Positions 1 to 8,956 of a stretch of 54,687 bases of DNA are shown here, piece after piece (within the stretch, counting starts at the first letter, position 1; every line of letters begins with the position of its first letter). The translations under genes and the position numbers were made by a program. Origin of the DNA: a virus; IMG/VR virus record IMGVR_UViG_3300030117_001005, positions 1 through 54,687 of that record. The stretch is one strand, 5' to 3'. The notes under the pieces are model-generated. The model saw only the letters and a program-made list of their open reading frames with translations, did not search any database and was not told the origin of the DNA.

Positions 1-1447
1 CTGATTCAGGTTTATAGTTAAGGATAACTCTTTGCATGTGTTTTCTAACACCAGTATCTCCAAAACTTAAATCAGGACTTCTATATCTAGCTAGTATTGC
101 TGTACCATCAAAAGTATTACCTTTTTCTTGCCTGTGGATGTAACCTGAAAAATCACCGTGTAATACTATAACATCTCCATCAACAACTAAAGCATCTGTA
201 GTTGCAGGTTTTACTCCACGTATTTCAGAAAACTCAAACCTATCTGCTCTCCTAACACAGATAATACCTCTTGTTAAATTTTCCCCTTGTCCTGCTTTTG
301 AAAAAAATATTCTGTACTGTGTTTTATCTGGTATTACTACACTTTCAAATACTGTTGAGTCTTTAATGTTAGCATCAAATATAGACTGCACATTTTGTGT
401 AATAGCACCAAGAGCCGTATCACCAATTCTTTCAGTAGCAGCAACAGTTCTGAGTCCGTCAGGACCAAGGAATAGCAAGTCACCTGCAAACTCTTGGATA
501 GTGTCTTTGTTTACACATCCAATATCTCTAGTAACTGGTTGTATAGCAAAGTCACTGAGAGTAGATCCTGTCATTTTAAATATTCTGTTTTCACAAAATA
601 TAAATAAAGAATCCCTAAATACTTTTAGTCCGACAATATTATCATCTACTTTGATAGTTCCTGCACCGTCACCAGATTGAAAACCGTCTTCGTCAAAAGG
701 TTCACTAAATACTAATGTTTGTGGTGTAGTAGACTTACCTGCGTAAAACATGTGGTTTTTAAAAGCTACAACTATTGTAGATCCTGATACAGAGCTTTCA
801 CTAACATCTGTTGCTGATAAAGAAGAATTAAAAATAGTTGGAGCATTTGCACCATCAACAACTATGATCTTTTCGTTACCATCAAAGTTGTATCTTTCAA
901 AACTGTACTTACCTGCACTTGTTCTACCAGTGTCTCTTTCAGTCCAAGACTCTGAGACTACATCATCAACAGCATGATTAGCAGCAGTTGTACTTGTAGC
1001 AGCACGAGTTACTCCTGTAAAAGTAGTAGAAGTAACACCAGTATACGTAAATAACTCATCGTTAATCTGTAACGTTCCACTAGAAGAAAATCCTGTGGTA
1101 GAGTCTACAGTAATAGTTCCAGATCCTGTCATACCTGTAGTAGAAACAATTTTAACTGCAAGCTCAGTAGATGCAGAACTAAATATCTTCTCACCTCTAG
1201 CTGCTAATATTTTATCTGCAAAGTTAGCAACCATCAAAACTTTTTCACTAGCGTCAGATGTTTGAGGTAATTGTTGATTTACATATTTACGAAAACCATT
1301 TATTCTCCTGTAACCACCCTCAATGTCAGGCTCAAAGTTTTCTAACTCTAAAGCTTCTCCAGGTTGCATTAGAAACGTAGAACGATTTAAAACTAAACCA
1401 CCCTCACAGTTAAATGCTGCAGGTTGAGCTTGAGAATAGTCTGGCAT
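1..1447 (-). CDS. Tail/head-tail structural protein, 3' end beyond left edge
   Basis: The frame opens at an ATG at 1447 (MPDYSQAQPAAFNCEGGLVL) and stays open for 482 codons to base 1, so the C-terminus lies outside the window. It directly follows the 312-residue tail protein, with the ATG sharing a base with that gene's stop. Its place after capsid and adaptor genes and its beta-rich composition suggest a short-tail tube or stabilisation protein of the T7 gp12 / P22 gp10 type; this is inference. Around 961-1152 it carries a small beta module (core FSSSGTLQINDELFTYTGV, ending near STTAANHA) also present in the upstream gene. Structural role fairly sure; exact component uncertain. Confidence 0.75.
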   Translation of the reverse strand, partial: MPDYSQAQPAAFNCEGGLVLNRSTFLMQPGEALELENFEPDIEGGYRRINGFRKYVNQQLPQTSDASEKVLMVANFADKILAARGEKIFSSASTELAVKIVSTTGMTGSGTITVDSTTGFSSSGTLQINDELFTYTGVTSTTFTGVTRAATSTTAANHAVDDVVSESWTERDTGRTSAGKYSFERYNFDGNEKIIVVDGANAPTIFNSSLSATDVSESSVSGSTIVVAFKNHMFYAGKSTTPQTLVFSEPFDEDGFQSGDGAGTIKVDDNIVGLKVFRDSLFIFCENRIFKMTGSTLSDFAIQPVTRDIGCVNKDTIQEFAGDLLFLGPDGLRTVAATERIGDTALGAITQNVQSIFDANIKDSTVFESVVIPDKTQYRIFFSKAGQGENLTRGIICVRRADRFEFSEIRGVKPATTDALVVDGDVIVLHGDFSGYIHRQEKGNTFDGTAILARYRSPDLSFGDTGVRKHMQRVILNYKPES

Positions 1448-2385
1448 TAGGAAACTACTCCACCTGCAAAGTTAGCAGAACCTCTAGGGGCAAGTATAAC
1501 TGTAGATCGTATATATTCATACTTGTTAATAAGTAGGCTCTGCATGTTTTTAATACCTTGCTCAAACCTAGCAAAGTTTAATTGATATTGTTGTGTTTCA
1601 CCTCGATACTGATAAACAAAAGCAGCAGCCCCATCTACAATTACTGGTGCAAACCTATCTGGAATACTCGTAGTGTCTCCGTGTGCTGATAAATCAGATG
1701 GAAATGTAAAGTAATCAAATATAAGTGTGTATTGTTTATCTGGATAAGGGTACACTAAATAATTGTTATCAGGGGTTCTAACTATATTTCTAGGAACACC
1801 ACCACCATCAAACTGTGTTACCGTTGTGCCATCTGCATGTGTAGCTGCAGTTGTGCTACTAGCTCCTCTAGTGCAACCTGTAATATCGTTACCTGAAACA
1901 CCTGTATAAGTTATCTGCTCACCACCAATATAAACAGTTCCTGAAGATGAGAAGTCACTAGTAGACGTTAGAGTAAGAGTTGTTACAGAACTTGAGTGTG
2001 ATCCGTTAAGAGTTGTTGTTGCAACATCATCCTCTTCACTAGGATAACCTTTTTCTATGTACTCATTGTAATTAAGAACTGTTAAATTATTTCCTGCAGC
2101 GTTAACATCACTATCTTTTTTAATTCTAGCTGTGGCATAGTCTATTGATTTAGTGCTAGTTGGTACAGTGTATCTACACACACCTGGGGTTAGAGTAGAA
2201 GTATTCTGTGCATGGTTAAAAGAATACCCAAACTCTCTTTGATTTATATATCTGATAGCTTCATTAACAGCGTTTTGACACTGTACTTGAACACCTCTAG
2301 CATTAGCAAAAGTAGTAGAAGTAAGTGTTACTTCGTTCATTCTTGTAATTACATCGTTAGTTAACGAGAGAAATGTCAAAGCCAT
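1447..2385 (-). CDS. Tail adaptor-like structural protein (gp11/tail tubular A-like)
   Basis: A 312-residue protein encoded after the capsid and the 178-residue protein. The N-terminal part is helical (LTNDVITRMNEV, then VNEAIRYINQREFGYSFN) and the C-terminal half contains YPYPDKQYTLIFDYFTFPSD and a terminal helix, a layout typical of podovirus head-to-tail adaptors. An insertion at residues about 123-188 (FSSSGTVYIGGEQITYTGV, ending near STTAATHADG) is a small beta module repeated in the next gene. The family assignment is inferred from position, size and secondary-structure pattern; no diagnostic motif is visible. Confidence 0.65.
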   Translation of the reverse strand: MALTFLSLTNDVITRMNEVTLTSTTFANARGVQVQCQNAVNEAIRYINQREFGYSFNHAQNTSTLTPGVCRYTVPTSTKSIDYATARIKKDSDVNAAGNNLTVLNYNEYIEKGYPSEEDDVATTTLNGSHSSSVTTLTLTSTSDFSSSGTVYIGGEQITYTGVSGNDITGCTRGASSTTAATHADGTTVTQFDGGGVPRNIVRTPDNNYLVYPYPDKQYTLIFDYFTFPSDLSAHGDTTSIPDRFAPVIVDGAAAFVYQYRGETQQYQLNFARFEQGIKNMQSLLINKYEYIRSTVILAPRGSANFAGGVVS

Positions 2386-2407
2386 ATTTTTTCCTTAGAT
2401 AAGCTAA

Positions 2408-2429
2408 AGGGGCAAGTCTCCCTGCCCCT
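2408..2429 (-). terminator. Hairpin after the 178-residue structural gene
   Basis: A 7-bp perfect stem (AGGGGCA/TGCCCCT) with an 8-base loop lies between the stop at 2440 and the next start at 2385. On the minus strand the stem is followed only by a weak T-containing stretch, so it may be a partial terminator or an mRNA-processing/stability element rather than a full stop. Confidence 0.45.
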
Positions 2430-2439
2430 AAAGTTTTAG

Positions 2440-2976
2440 TTATGCTAGTAGATCACGATCCACTTCAGTCGGAGCACGTCCACCTCTAGCACCTGTGTCA
2501 ATGCAACATGCAATAACACGTAGGATACCAGATGTAACATCTGCAGAGGAAGCAATTAACTTAACGTCAATTGTGTCTGTAGTTGTTACGTGTGCAGTAA
2601 ACGTATCCGCAGCAGCAGTATTTACGACCATAGTTTGACCGTTTGTACCACCTGCTAGGAATCCAGTTGAAGTAACATCACCACCATCAACAATATCATC
2701 ACCTGCTGCAAAATCAATATCTACAGTTGGAGATGATCCGTTAAAAGCAGTCTCAACTTCAGCACCTGCAAACAACACCATAGTGTTAGCAGGAATTTCT
2801 AGAAGTTGAAAGATATCCCCATTTGCACAGGAGTATCCGTCTTCTACCATCTTGGCAATGTCCAAACGTGCTTCACGCATGTACATTCCCATCGCTTGAT
2901 AACGTGAGGTAGCTGCTGCAATGCTGTTAGAATCAACACCTACAGTAGCTGAGGAAGTCATATCATAAGTAGCCAT
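2440..2976 (-). CDS. Virion protein downstream of major capsid (possible head decoration)
   Basis: A 178-residue protein beginning MATYDMTSSATVGVDSNSIA. An N-terminal helical part (SRYQAMGMYMREARLDIAKM) is followed by a beta-rich, Thr/Ala/Asp-rich domain. It starts 14 bases after the capsid stop, in the slot where many phages place a decoration or head-completion protein. I do not recognise a family; the role is inferred from position and composition. Confidence 0.6.
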   Translation of the reverse strand: MATYDMTSSATVGVDSNSIAAATSRYQAMGMYMREARLDIAKMVEDGYSCANGDIFQLLEIPANTMVLFAGAEVETAFNGSSPTVDIDFAAGDDIVDGGDVTSTGFLAGGTNGQTMVVNTAAADTFTAHVTTTDTIDVKLIASSADVTSGILRVIACCIDTGARGGRAPTEVDRDLLA

Positions 2977-2990
2977 AAGTCAATCCTCCC

Positions 2991-4064
2991 TTACGCTGCG
3001 TTGTATTTAGCAGTAACCAAGGCTTCTGGCCTTAGTATTTTTCTGCCGTATAGGTGCATACCACGAACAATGTCAGCAAAGCTGTCAGGGTCACGATATG
3101 TTTCAGTCTTACTGATCTGCTCTGCAGTTGCTACTGCTGAGTCATGACCTGCAACAATAACACCAAAGTTACTGTTTTGGTTTGCAGAACCTGTAGTTCC
3201 TGAACCTGTTCCTACTGAAGGAAGGTTTGAAGAAACATACATTCTGAAACCGTGCATGTTGTTCAGTACTAGACCATTACGTAGAGCACCTGATTCACCG
3301 TAATCAGCATTTAAGAACCTTGAGTCCTCATCTGCTAAGATTTCCATGAATACTGGATCTACAACTAACCATCTACCTTGTGAGTCAACTTGTTGTTGAT
3401 CTAACAAACGTTTCATACGTGATATAATCATCGCAGGAGAAACGGTTGCTGTTGGTAGTGCTGTTGCACCTGGTAGACGTGCTGCTACAGGAATTGAGTG
3501 ATCTCCTGCAGAAGACGTTGTGATGTTACCAAATGAAGACTTGATAAGTTTCATTGAAGATAACAACTCGTCAGAACCTGCTGTTGATACAGCTTTAGTT
3601 CCGTTTACTACGTCATTCGCTGTACCTGCAACTGAGTGTAGAGCAGACTGTTTAAAACCTGATAGATAGCCAAGAACTTCTTGGTCATGCTGATCAGCTA
3701 AACGATATGCTGCACGATCTGTTGCAAGCTGCATAAAATTCGCATGCGAATGCGCCTCTTCTATATCGTCAATTTTAAAAGCGTAGTAGTTTGCTTTATC
3801 AACAACAAGAGAGAAGTCTTCGTCATCAAGGTCTTGTGCTGAAACCTGTGTACCCCTTGCGTAGGCACTCACAGAAATTTCTGGCTCCTTGATGATTTTC
3901 ACTGTATCACCTTGGGCAGCAATCTCCCCAAAATAATCAGAGTTAGTTATGTCTCCTACTACAGTACTCTTGCGGAAAGCAAGCTGTACTTTTTTGGAGT
4001 AGATTACGCTAGAAAAATTCCCGTTGGGAAGATTTCCGTAACCCGATGCGGTTTGAAAAGCCAT
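2991..4064 (-). CDS. Major capsid protein
   Basis: A 357-residue protein that forms the icosahedral shell. It follows the acidic scaffold gene and has the T7/P22-type coat pattern: N-terminal FSSVIYSKKVQLAFRKSTVV, then a beta stretch (DTVKIIKEPEISVSAYARGT), a long helix with DRAAYRLADQHDQEVLGYL, the loop WLVVDPVFMEILADEDSRFL and a basic C-terminus (GMHLYGRKILRPEALVTAKY). The upstream 214-base gap holds a strong sigma70-like promoter and a 5' stem-loop, fitting extra expression of the most abundant virion protein. The order portal, scaffold, capsid supports the call. Confidence 0.9.
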   Translation of the reverse strand: MAFQTASGYGNLPNGNFSSVIYSKKVQLAFRKSTVVGDITNSDYFGEIAAQGDTVKIIKEPEISVSAYARGTQVSAQDLDDEDFSLVVDKANYYAFKIDDIEEAHSHANFMQLATDRAAYRLADQHDQEVLGYLSGFKQSALHSVAGTANDVVNGTKAVSTAGSDELLSSMKLIKSSFGNITTSSAGDHSIPVAARLPGATALPTATVSPAMIISRMKRLLDQQQVDSQGRWLVVDPVFMEILADEDSRFLNADYGESGALRNGLVLNNMHGFRMYVSSNLPSVGTGSGTTGSANQNSNFGVIVAGHDSAVATAEQISKTETYRDPDSFADIVRGMHLYGRKILRPEALVTAKYNAA

Positions 4065-4201
4065 GATTAAATCCTTCCATGATATTTGGCTTAATTGAGC
4101 TAAACACCTTGAAAGAGGCTGAACGTTCTAGGGTAACACATAAGTGGGCCTATACTTGCACAGGTAAGTCTTTTTTTGTAGTTTATGCTTTTATTTGAAA
4201 A

Positions 4202-4245
4202 GTATCTTTGAAGGTAGTCCATATAGGAGGCTTCAATAAAGATAC
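4202..4245 (-). repeat. Inverted repeat forming a 5' stem-loop in the capsid mRNA leader
   Basis: GTATCTTTGAAG (4202-4213) pairs with CTTC-AAT-AAAGATAC (4231-4245), giving 12 paired bases with a 3-base bulge. On the minus strand the hairpin begins at 4245, within a base or two of the start point predicted from the -10 box at 4251-4256. A 5'-terminal stem-loop of this kind can protect mRNA from 5'-end-dependent decay; that role is inferred. Confidence 0.6.
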
Positions 4246-4250
4246 ACGTA

Positions 4251-4278
4251 GTTATATAGAAGACTCTTAAAGTGTCAA
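4251..4278 (-). promoter_or_regulatory. Sigma70-like promoter for the capsid gene
   Basis: On the minus strand TTGACA (4278-4273, full consensus) and TATAAC (4256-4251, five of six) are separated by 16 bases. The -35 box abuts the stop codon of the scaffold gene at 4279 and the predicted start is near 4244, about 180 bases before the capsid ATG. It is one of the best host-type promoters in the window. Confidence 0.7.
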
Positions 4279-5214
4279 CTAATTAGATACGTCATAGATA
4301 AATTTACCTTTTTTCATTGCTTCAGCAATTTCATCTTGACGCTCCTCAAACTCCTTTGTTGACATTTTAGCTACGTCAGACTCTTTTATTTGGCCTGAAG
4401 CACCCTTTGCGTCAATAGAAGTACGAGTTCCTTTGGTAACGGTAGAAGCTGCAGCCTTTTTGCTATCACGCTTGTCTGCTACACTAATACCCTTATCAAC
4501 TTTATAAAGATCAATAACACGAACAACTGAAGCAGGATCATCTGAGTTTTCGTACAGTGCATCCTTAACCCATTTGGGTTGTTCATCTACCCAGTTGTGA
4601 AACTCATCTGAAGCTTTTAATTCGTCAAAGTCATCGTGAGACTTACGTATGACGTTTTCAGCTTTTAATCTTAGAGCTTCGCTGTGTGCATCATCTAATT
4701 CTTTTAATCTTGATTCAGCTTTACTAAACATCTGTTTAGCTTTTTCTTCTGCTATCTTGTTAAAGATACCTGCTACATCAGGATATTGTTTTGCCCACTC
4801 ATCAATCTCTTCAGGAGTTTTTGGTGGTATTATTGTGTCTGATGCCTTACGCTTTTCAAGAGCTTGTATTCTTTCGTTCCACTCTTTTTCTTTTTCTTGC
4901 ATGTGTCTACGCAAGTCACCGTAACGTTTCTTAAAAGATTTTTCTTCAGCACTTAGTCCTGAATCATCTTCTTGTGTTTCGGTTTCCTCTGTGGCTTCTT
5001 CTTGTTTGGTATCGTCTGTTGCTTGAACTTCGGTGTCCTCAGTATTCTCGCCACTGGGTTTATCTTCAACAACTTCTTCACCTCGAGCCTCTGCTTCTAG
5101 CTTGGCAATCTCTTGCTCTTCTTCTTCCATACGCTTTTGTTTTTTTGCGTGGTTGTATCCACGATCTACAAAACCTGCTGTTTTAGGTTTTTCTACTTCT
5201 GTTAATTCAGGCAT
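4279..5214 (-). CDS. Capsid scaffolding protein
   Basis: A 311-residue, strongly acidic, helical protein directly before the capsid gene, where it would guide procapsid assembly and then leave the head. The N-terminal third is Glu-rich (KRMEEEEQEIAKLEAEARGE), followed by predicted coiled coil (KKRYGDLRRHMQEKEKEWNE; ERIQALEKRK) and a long helical middle; the C-terminus has KESDVAKMSTKEFEERQDEI, a common ending of podovirus scaffolds. Position and composition support the call; no enzymatic motif is present. Confidence 0.85.
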   Translation of the reverse strand: MPELTEVEKPKTAGFVDRGYNHAKKQKRMEEEEQEIAKLEAEARGEEVVEDKPSGENTEDTEVQATDDTKQEEATEETETQEDDSGLSAEEKSFKKRYGDLRRHMQEKEKEWNERIQALEKRKASDTIIPPKTPEEIDEWAKQYPDVAGIFNKIAEEKAKQMFSKAESRLKELDDAHSEALRLKAENVIRKSHDDFDELKASDEFHNWVDEQPKWVKDALYENSDDPASVVRVIDLYKVDKGISVADKRDSKKAAASTVTKGTRTSIDAKGASGQIKESDVAKMSTKEFEERQDEIAEAMKKGKFIYDVSN

Positions 5215-5236
5215 ATTTTTTCCTTTTCTGTTGGGG

Positions 5237-5250
5237 TCAGCCGTAGCTGA
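5237..5250 (-). other. Small intergenic mRNA hairpin with TACG loop
   Basis: Between the 1169-residue gene and the scaffold gene the minus strand reads TCAGC-TACG-GCTGA. A C(UACG)G tetraloop belongs to the extra-stable UNCG class. No T-run follows, so a processing or stability element is more likely than a terminator. Confidence 0.4.
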
Positions 5251-5262
5251 GTAGCCTTATAA

Positions 5263-8200
5263 TTATTTCTTTGCCTTTCTTTTTTTCCTTTGCATCAGTC
5301 CACCTTTGTTAAATGCTCCTGATCCAGAACCTGAGGGTCCAATACTTTCTTGTCCAGTTTCCTCTATTGTAGAAGCCTCTCCTGATCCGATAGATGTTGC
5401 ACCTGCTGCAGCAGCCTCAGCAGCAGCCGCAGGAGAAACACCTGCATTTACACCTGCAGCAGCAGCTTGAGAAGCTGCAATAGGATCAACTCCCTCAGAA
5501 GCATTAGAGTAAGCAAGTCCTGCAGCAGAAGAAGCGTCAGTTGCAGAAGAAAAATCAGGTGCAGGTTTAGGTGCAGAGACTGCTGAAGTTTCTGGATCTT
5601 TAGATGGAACTATCTCTTTATCTATACTAAAGATATTGTTTACTAAGTCTTTGTCTTTTTGAAGATCAGCAGCAATCTTGTCACCGTCAATCCAAGCATT
5701 AGGAAGAGAGTTAAGAACTGGATTCTTAGAAACAAAATCTTTTGCTTTATTTGATAAGGTATTGTACAAATCCATGTTACCTTGAGCTTTAGCAAGTTCT
5801 GCCATAGCGTTAACTCTTGCTACACTAGTGCCTAACTTAATGGTGTTGATTAGATTATTAGCTTTTCCTTGTAGGTTTTCTTCTGCCCACTCTTCAGGAT
5901 TTGTAATATTTTTTGCCCAAGCATTAGGGTCTTTTGGTTCTGGATCTGGTGTGCCACCACCTCCACCACCGCCTCCTCCTTTAGGAGCACCCTCAATGGC
6001 TTCTGCTAACGCAGGTGAACCCTGTAAATAATAAGGTGGTTGAGTAAACTTAACATCAGTAGGGGGTGTTACTACACCATTTACATATGTAACAATTTTT
6101 ATGTCAGAAGTATTAGTTGCGTTAACATATGTTTTAGTTGAGGTAACACTAACAGGTTTCTGAGTAGGCTGTTGATACTGACTGAACCCTACAGTTGAAA
6201 AATTCATGGGAGTAAACGTATTTTGTACAGGTTGTCCTGTTGTTGCTGTGTTAGTACCAGTTTGAGACTGTTGACCTAGCATAGCAGGACCAGTGTTAGC
6301 AGCTACAGGTTGTGCAGGTGGAGCATTGGTCATAGGTTGACCACTCATGTTCTGTTGTACTTGTTGAGGAGACATTGGATCACCACCAATCCTGCCTGTG
6401 TTTTCCATAGTCTGTAGACCAGACTTTGCTTGGTTACGTAAGTTCTCAAAGAAGTTTACTCCGTAGTACCTAAGAACATCAGCAGGAACAACATATTCAC
6501 CTTCGGATAACATGGCAGGAATATCATCTCTTACTTCTTTGGCTAACGAGCCTGGAGGTATATCATTACCTGAGACAGGATCTTTAGTCATGCCATCATC
6601 TTTAAACACCATTTGCATTTGATCTTTCATTGCTGTACCACCTTCATTAAACATTCTTAGTTTACCATCTCTTGTCCTTACAGCCATTTGCTTCATTTGA
6701 GAGATAGTGGGTTTCTTTACATTTTTAGCTAGTACAAGAGGACCAACTTGAATTACTTCATCTGCTTCAAATACAGGAGCACCAGTTTTTTTATTGTAAA
6801 AAGCACTTCCACGATAAGGATTCATTCCTATCTGTGTCCACTCTTCTGAACCTGAAGCTATTATCTCAGCAGCTTGTCGTTGTAAATCATAAGGATCTTC
6901 AGGTTGATACTCTCCAAAGATACGAGCAATAGTAGCTTTACCTTGAGGTTTAGGAGCATCTTCTCCTGTAGCTTGAACAAGTCTTTTGCCTCTAGCAATA
7001 TCAAGGGCTGTCTTAGGATCTGAACCAAAGTTAATATTTTTTAGTCTAATAGCTTGTCCGTATCCAACAACACTACCTGACTTTTGATTACCATCATGAA
7101 TAGAGACTACCCATGTATCATAGTCATCATAGGCAGGGATATCTAATCTAGAAGATACTACTTGCCCTTTATCTAAGTCTTTTCCTTTAACACCTATGAT
7201 AGGATACTTTTTAGCTTTTTTACCTAATGCTCCTGTTATCTGAGTAAGACTAGGCATCATGTCTAAGACTTGCTCTGCAGTAAACTCTTGTGGATCAGGT
7301 ATAAAATCTTTTATTCTTTGCCTAGCTTCTTTAGAAGTAATTTCACCTTCTAGTAAATCAGATGCTGCCTTTTTTGATCCTTCAGGATTCTTTTGTCTTT
7401 GTGACTCAGGTAGTTTATTTTCTTTACGCCACTGCTCTAGTGCTTCAGAATCTTTAATAAGTCTTTCTGCTTCTTTTGCATCTGCAGCTTTATCAACTAG
7501 TTTTGTACTAGTTTTTCGTATTATAGTTTTACCTACTTGACCTAAGCCAGGAATCATACCTACAGCTTCACTAGCAGCCAACATACCTATCTTAGCTAAA
7601 CTAGGATCTTCTTCTTGTAACTCTTCTTTAATATCTCTTATAGTTGTTGCAGTGCTAATGCCTGGAATACTTTCTAGGGCTGCTTTTCCTAAAGCTTTTA
7701 CAGTTTCACTTGTTTCTTCTGGGTCAACAACTGTCACACCGTAGGATCTAGCTAAGTCAAGCTTTTCCATTTGATCATCTTGAGTTAAACCACCTTCGGC
7801 AAATCCTAATTTTTTACGTAACCTACCCATAAAACTTAAATGACCATAAGGAGTAGCTCTAGGTGGTTCTACTTCTTTTAATATATCTTCGGCTGCTTGT
7901 ATTAAATAACCTACACCACCAAATTGTGGATTTTTTTTGCCAAGAACTCCTGATCCTTGACGTTGAAAATTTTCTATATTTTTTAATGAGTTTTGATCTA
8001 AAAACTTTTCTTTATTATCCCTACCCATATTTTCTAAATTAGGGTAATTCCAAGCATCATCTACAAAGTCAAAATATTCTGTATAAAACTCATCTTTATC
8101 TGGATCTTTAGCTATTTGCTCAAGAGTTTCTAAAGCTCGTCTACCATATTTCCTACGAAACTCTTCAGCACCTATTTGATTCTTATATTCAATAAGTCTA

Positions 8201-8772
8201 TCAAAACCTCTGTGAGTCATTTCATGCGCCCAAACTCTAGGGCTTCCTACATCTGTATCTACAAAAATATCATCTGGAAGTGCTTCGTCAGATTTATTTT
8301 TAGGAACAGCCATATCCCCTAAAAGTTTTGCTTGAGATGGAGTATTTCTAGAATAAATATAAAATGCATTATCAAATAATTCAGGAACTGCAGTTAATCC
8401 TTTACTATAATAATATAATAACTCGTCTTTTAACTCCTTATCATTAAATATTTGCAAATCATCACTGACTTTTGTTTTTAAAGTAGGTGTAGACATAATA
8501 TAATCTACATAACCTTCTACGTTATTAAAGTCTGTTACTTTATCTGTACCTGTTGTGTTTTCAAACCCCAACCTAGCAATAGGATTTTTTATTAGTTCTT
8601 TATCTAAACTCCACCTAAACTCTAAATCACCAAATTCTTTAGCAAGATCTCTAGGTCTTTTTTCTATAGTCTTTGGACGTATGGATTCTGTAACAGCACC
8701 ACTCTCTCTTTTAACATTTCCTACAGGAACATCATCTGGTCTTGGTTTAGGCTTGATCTGGTTTAGGTCCAT
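5263..8772 (-). CDS. Large multidomain virion-associated protein with HExxH zincin motif
   Basis: A 1169-residue protein between portal and scaffold. In order: a region with WAHEMTHRGF, giving an HExxH zinc-protease signature at residues 183-187; FAEGGL at 324-329; a hydrophobic stretch (ESIPGISTAT; EAVGMIPGLGQVGKTI) near 366-417; a domain at about 530-690 (SRLDIPAYDDYDTWVVSIHD, WTQIGMNPYRGSAFYN, DEVIQVGPLVLAKNVK) resembling large-polyvalent-protein-type domains; FNEGGT at 708-713; a phage 'SEGEYVVPADVLRYYG' domain near 757-772; a low-complexity tail with nine consecutive Gly; and FNKGGLMQRKKRKAKK at the C-terminus. These parts look like a fusion of genes that could be separate. Co-ejection or head maturation roles are inference. 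Confidence 0.7.
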   Translation of the reverse strand: MDLNQIKPKPRPDDVPVGNVKRESGAVTESIRPKTIEKRPRDLAKEFGDLEFRWSLDKELIKNPIARLGFENTTGTDKVTDFNNVEGYVDYIMSTPTLKTKVSDDLQIFNDKELKDELLYYYSKGLTAVPELFDNAFYIYSRNTPSQAKLLGDMAVPKNKSDEALPDDIFVDTDVGSPRVWAHEMTHRGFDRLIEYKNQIGAEEFRRKYGRRALETLEQIAKDPDKDEFYTEYFDFVDDAWNYPNLENMGRDNKEKFLDQNSLKNIENFQRQGSGVLGKKNPQFGGVGYLIQAAEDILKEVEPPRATPYGHLSFMGRLRKKLGFAEGGLTQDDQMEKLDLARSYGVTVVDPEETSETVKALGKAALESIPGISTATTIRDIKEELQEEDPSLAKIGMLAASEAVGMIPGLGQVGKTIIRKTSTKLVDKAADAKEAERLIKDSEALEQWRKENKLPESQRQKNPEGSKKAASDLLEGEITSKEARQRIKDFIPDPQEFTAEQVLDMMPSLTQITGALGKKAKKYPIIGVKGKDLDKGQVVSSRLDIPAYDDYDTWVVSIHDGNQKSGSVVGYGQAIRLKNINFGSDPKTALDIARGKRLVQATGEDAPKPQGKATIARIFGEYQPEDPYDLQRQAAEIIASGSEEWTQIGMNPYRGSAFYNKKTGAPVFEADEVIQVGPLVLAKNVKKPTISQMKQMAVRTRDGKLRMFNEGGTAMKDQMQMVFKDDGMTKDPVSGNDIPPGSLAKEVRDDIPAMLSEGEYVVPADVLRYYGVNFFENLRNQAKSGLQTMENTGRIGGDPMSPQQVQQNMSGQPMTNAPPAQPVAANTGPAMLGQQSQTGTNTATTGQPVQNTFTPMNFSTVGFSQYQQPTQKPVSVTSTKTYVNATNTSDIKIVTYVNGVVTPPTDVKFTQPPYYLQGSPALAEAIEGAPKGGGGGGGGGTPDPEPKDPNAWAKNITNPEEWAEENLQGKANNLINTIKLGTSVARVNAMAELAKAQGNMDLYNTLSNKAKDFVSKNPVLNSLPNAWIDGDKIAADLQKDKDLVNNIFSIDKEIVPSKDPETSAVSAPKPAPDFSSATDASSAAGLAYSNASEGVDPIAASQAAAAGVNAGVSPAAAAEAAAAGATSIGSGEASTIEETGQESIGPSGSGSGAFNKGGLMQRKKRKAKK

Positions 8773-8956
8773 TTACTTCATCCCTTAAAAACTTTAATCT
8801 ACGGAATGCTCTTGCTTCACCCTGTAGTCTGAACAAGTCTTCTTGTTTTATAGTTTGTTCCATTTGAATATGAACGTGGTTAAGTCTTCGATCCAGTTCA
8901 TCATTAAACGAGTTCCATAGTTTGTTGTCATTCACTAAAGGTTTTAAATTATTCAT
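8747..8956 (-). CDS. Small helical protein between portal and the 1169-aa protein
   Basis: A 69-residue, largely helical protein (ELDRRLNHVHIQMEQTIKQE; GEARAFRRLKFLRDEVNG). Its start overlaps the portal stop by 4 bases and its end overlaps the next gene by 26 bases, indicating translational coupling. T7-type phages often carry a short coiled protein next to the portal; I cannot assign a function. Confidence 0.7.
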   Translation of the reverse strand: MNNLKPLVNDNKLWNSFNDELDRRLNHVHIQMEQTIKQEDLFRLQGEARAFRRLKFLRDEVNGPKPDQA

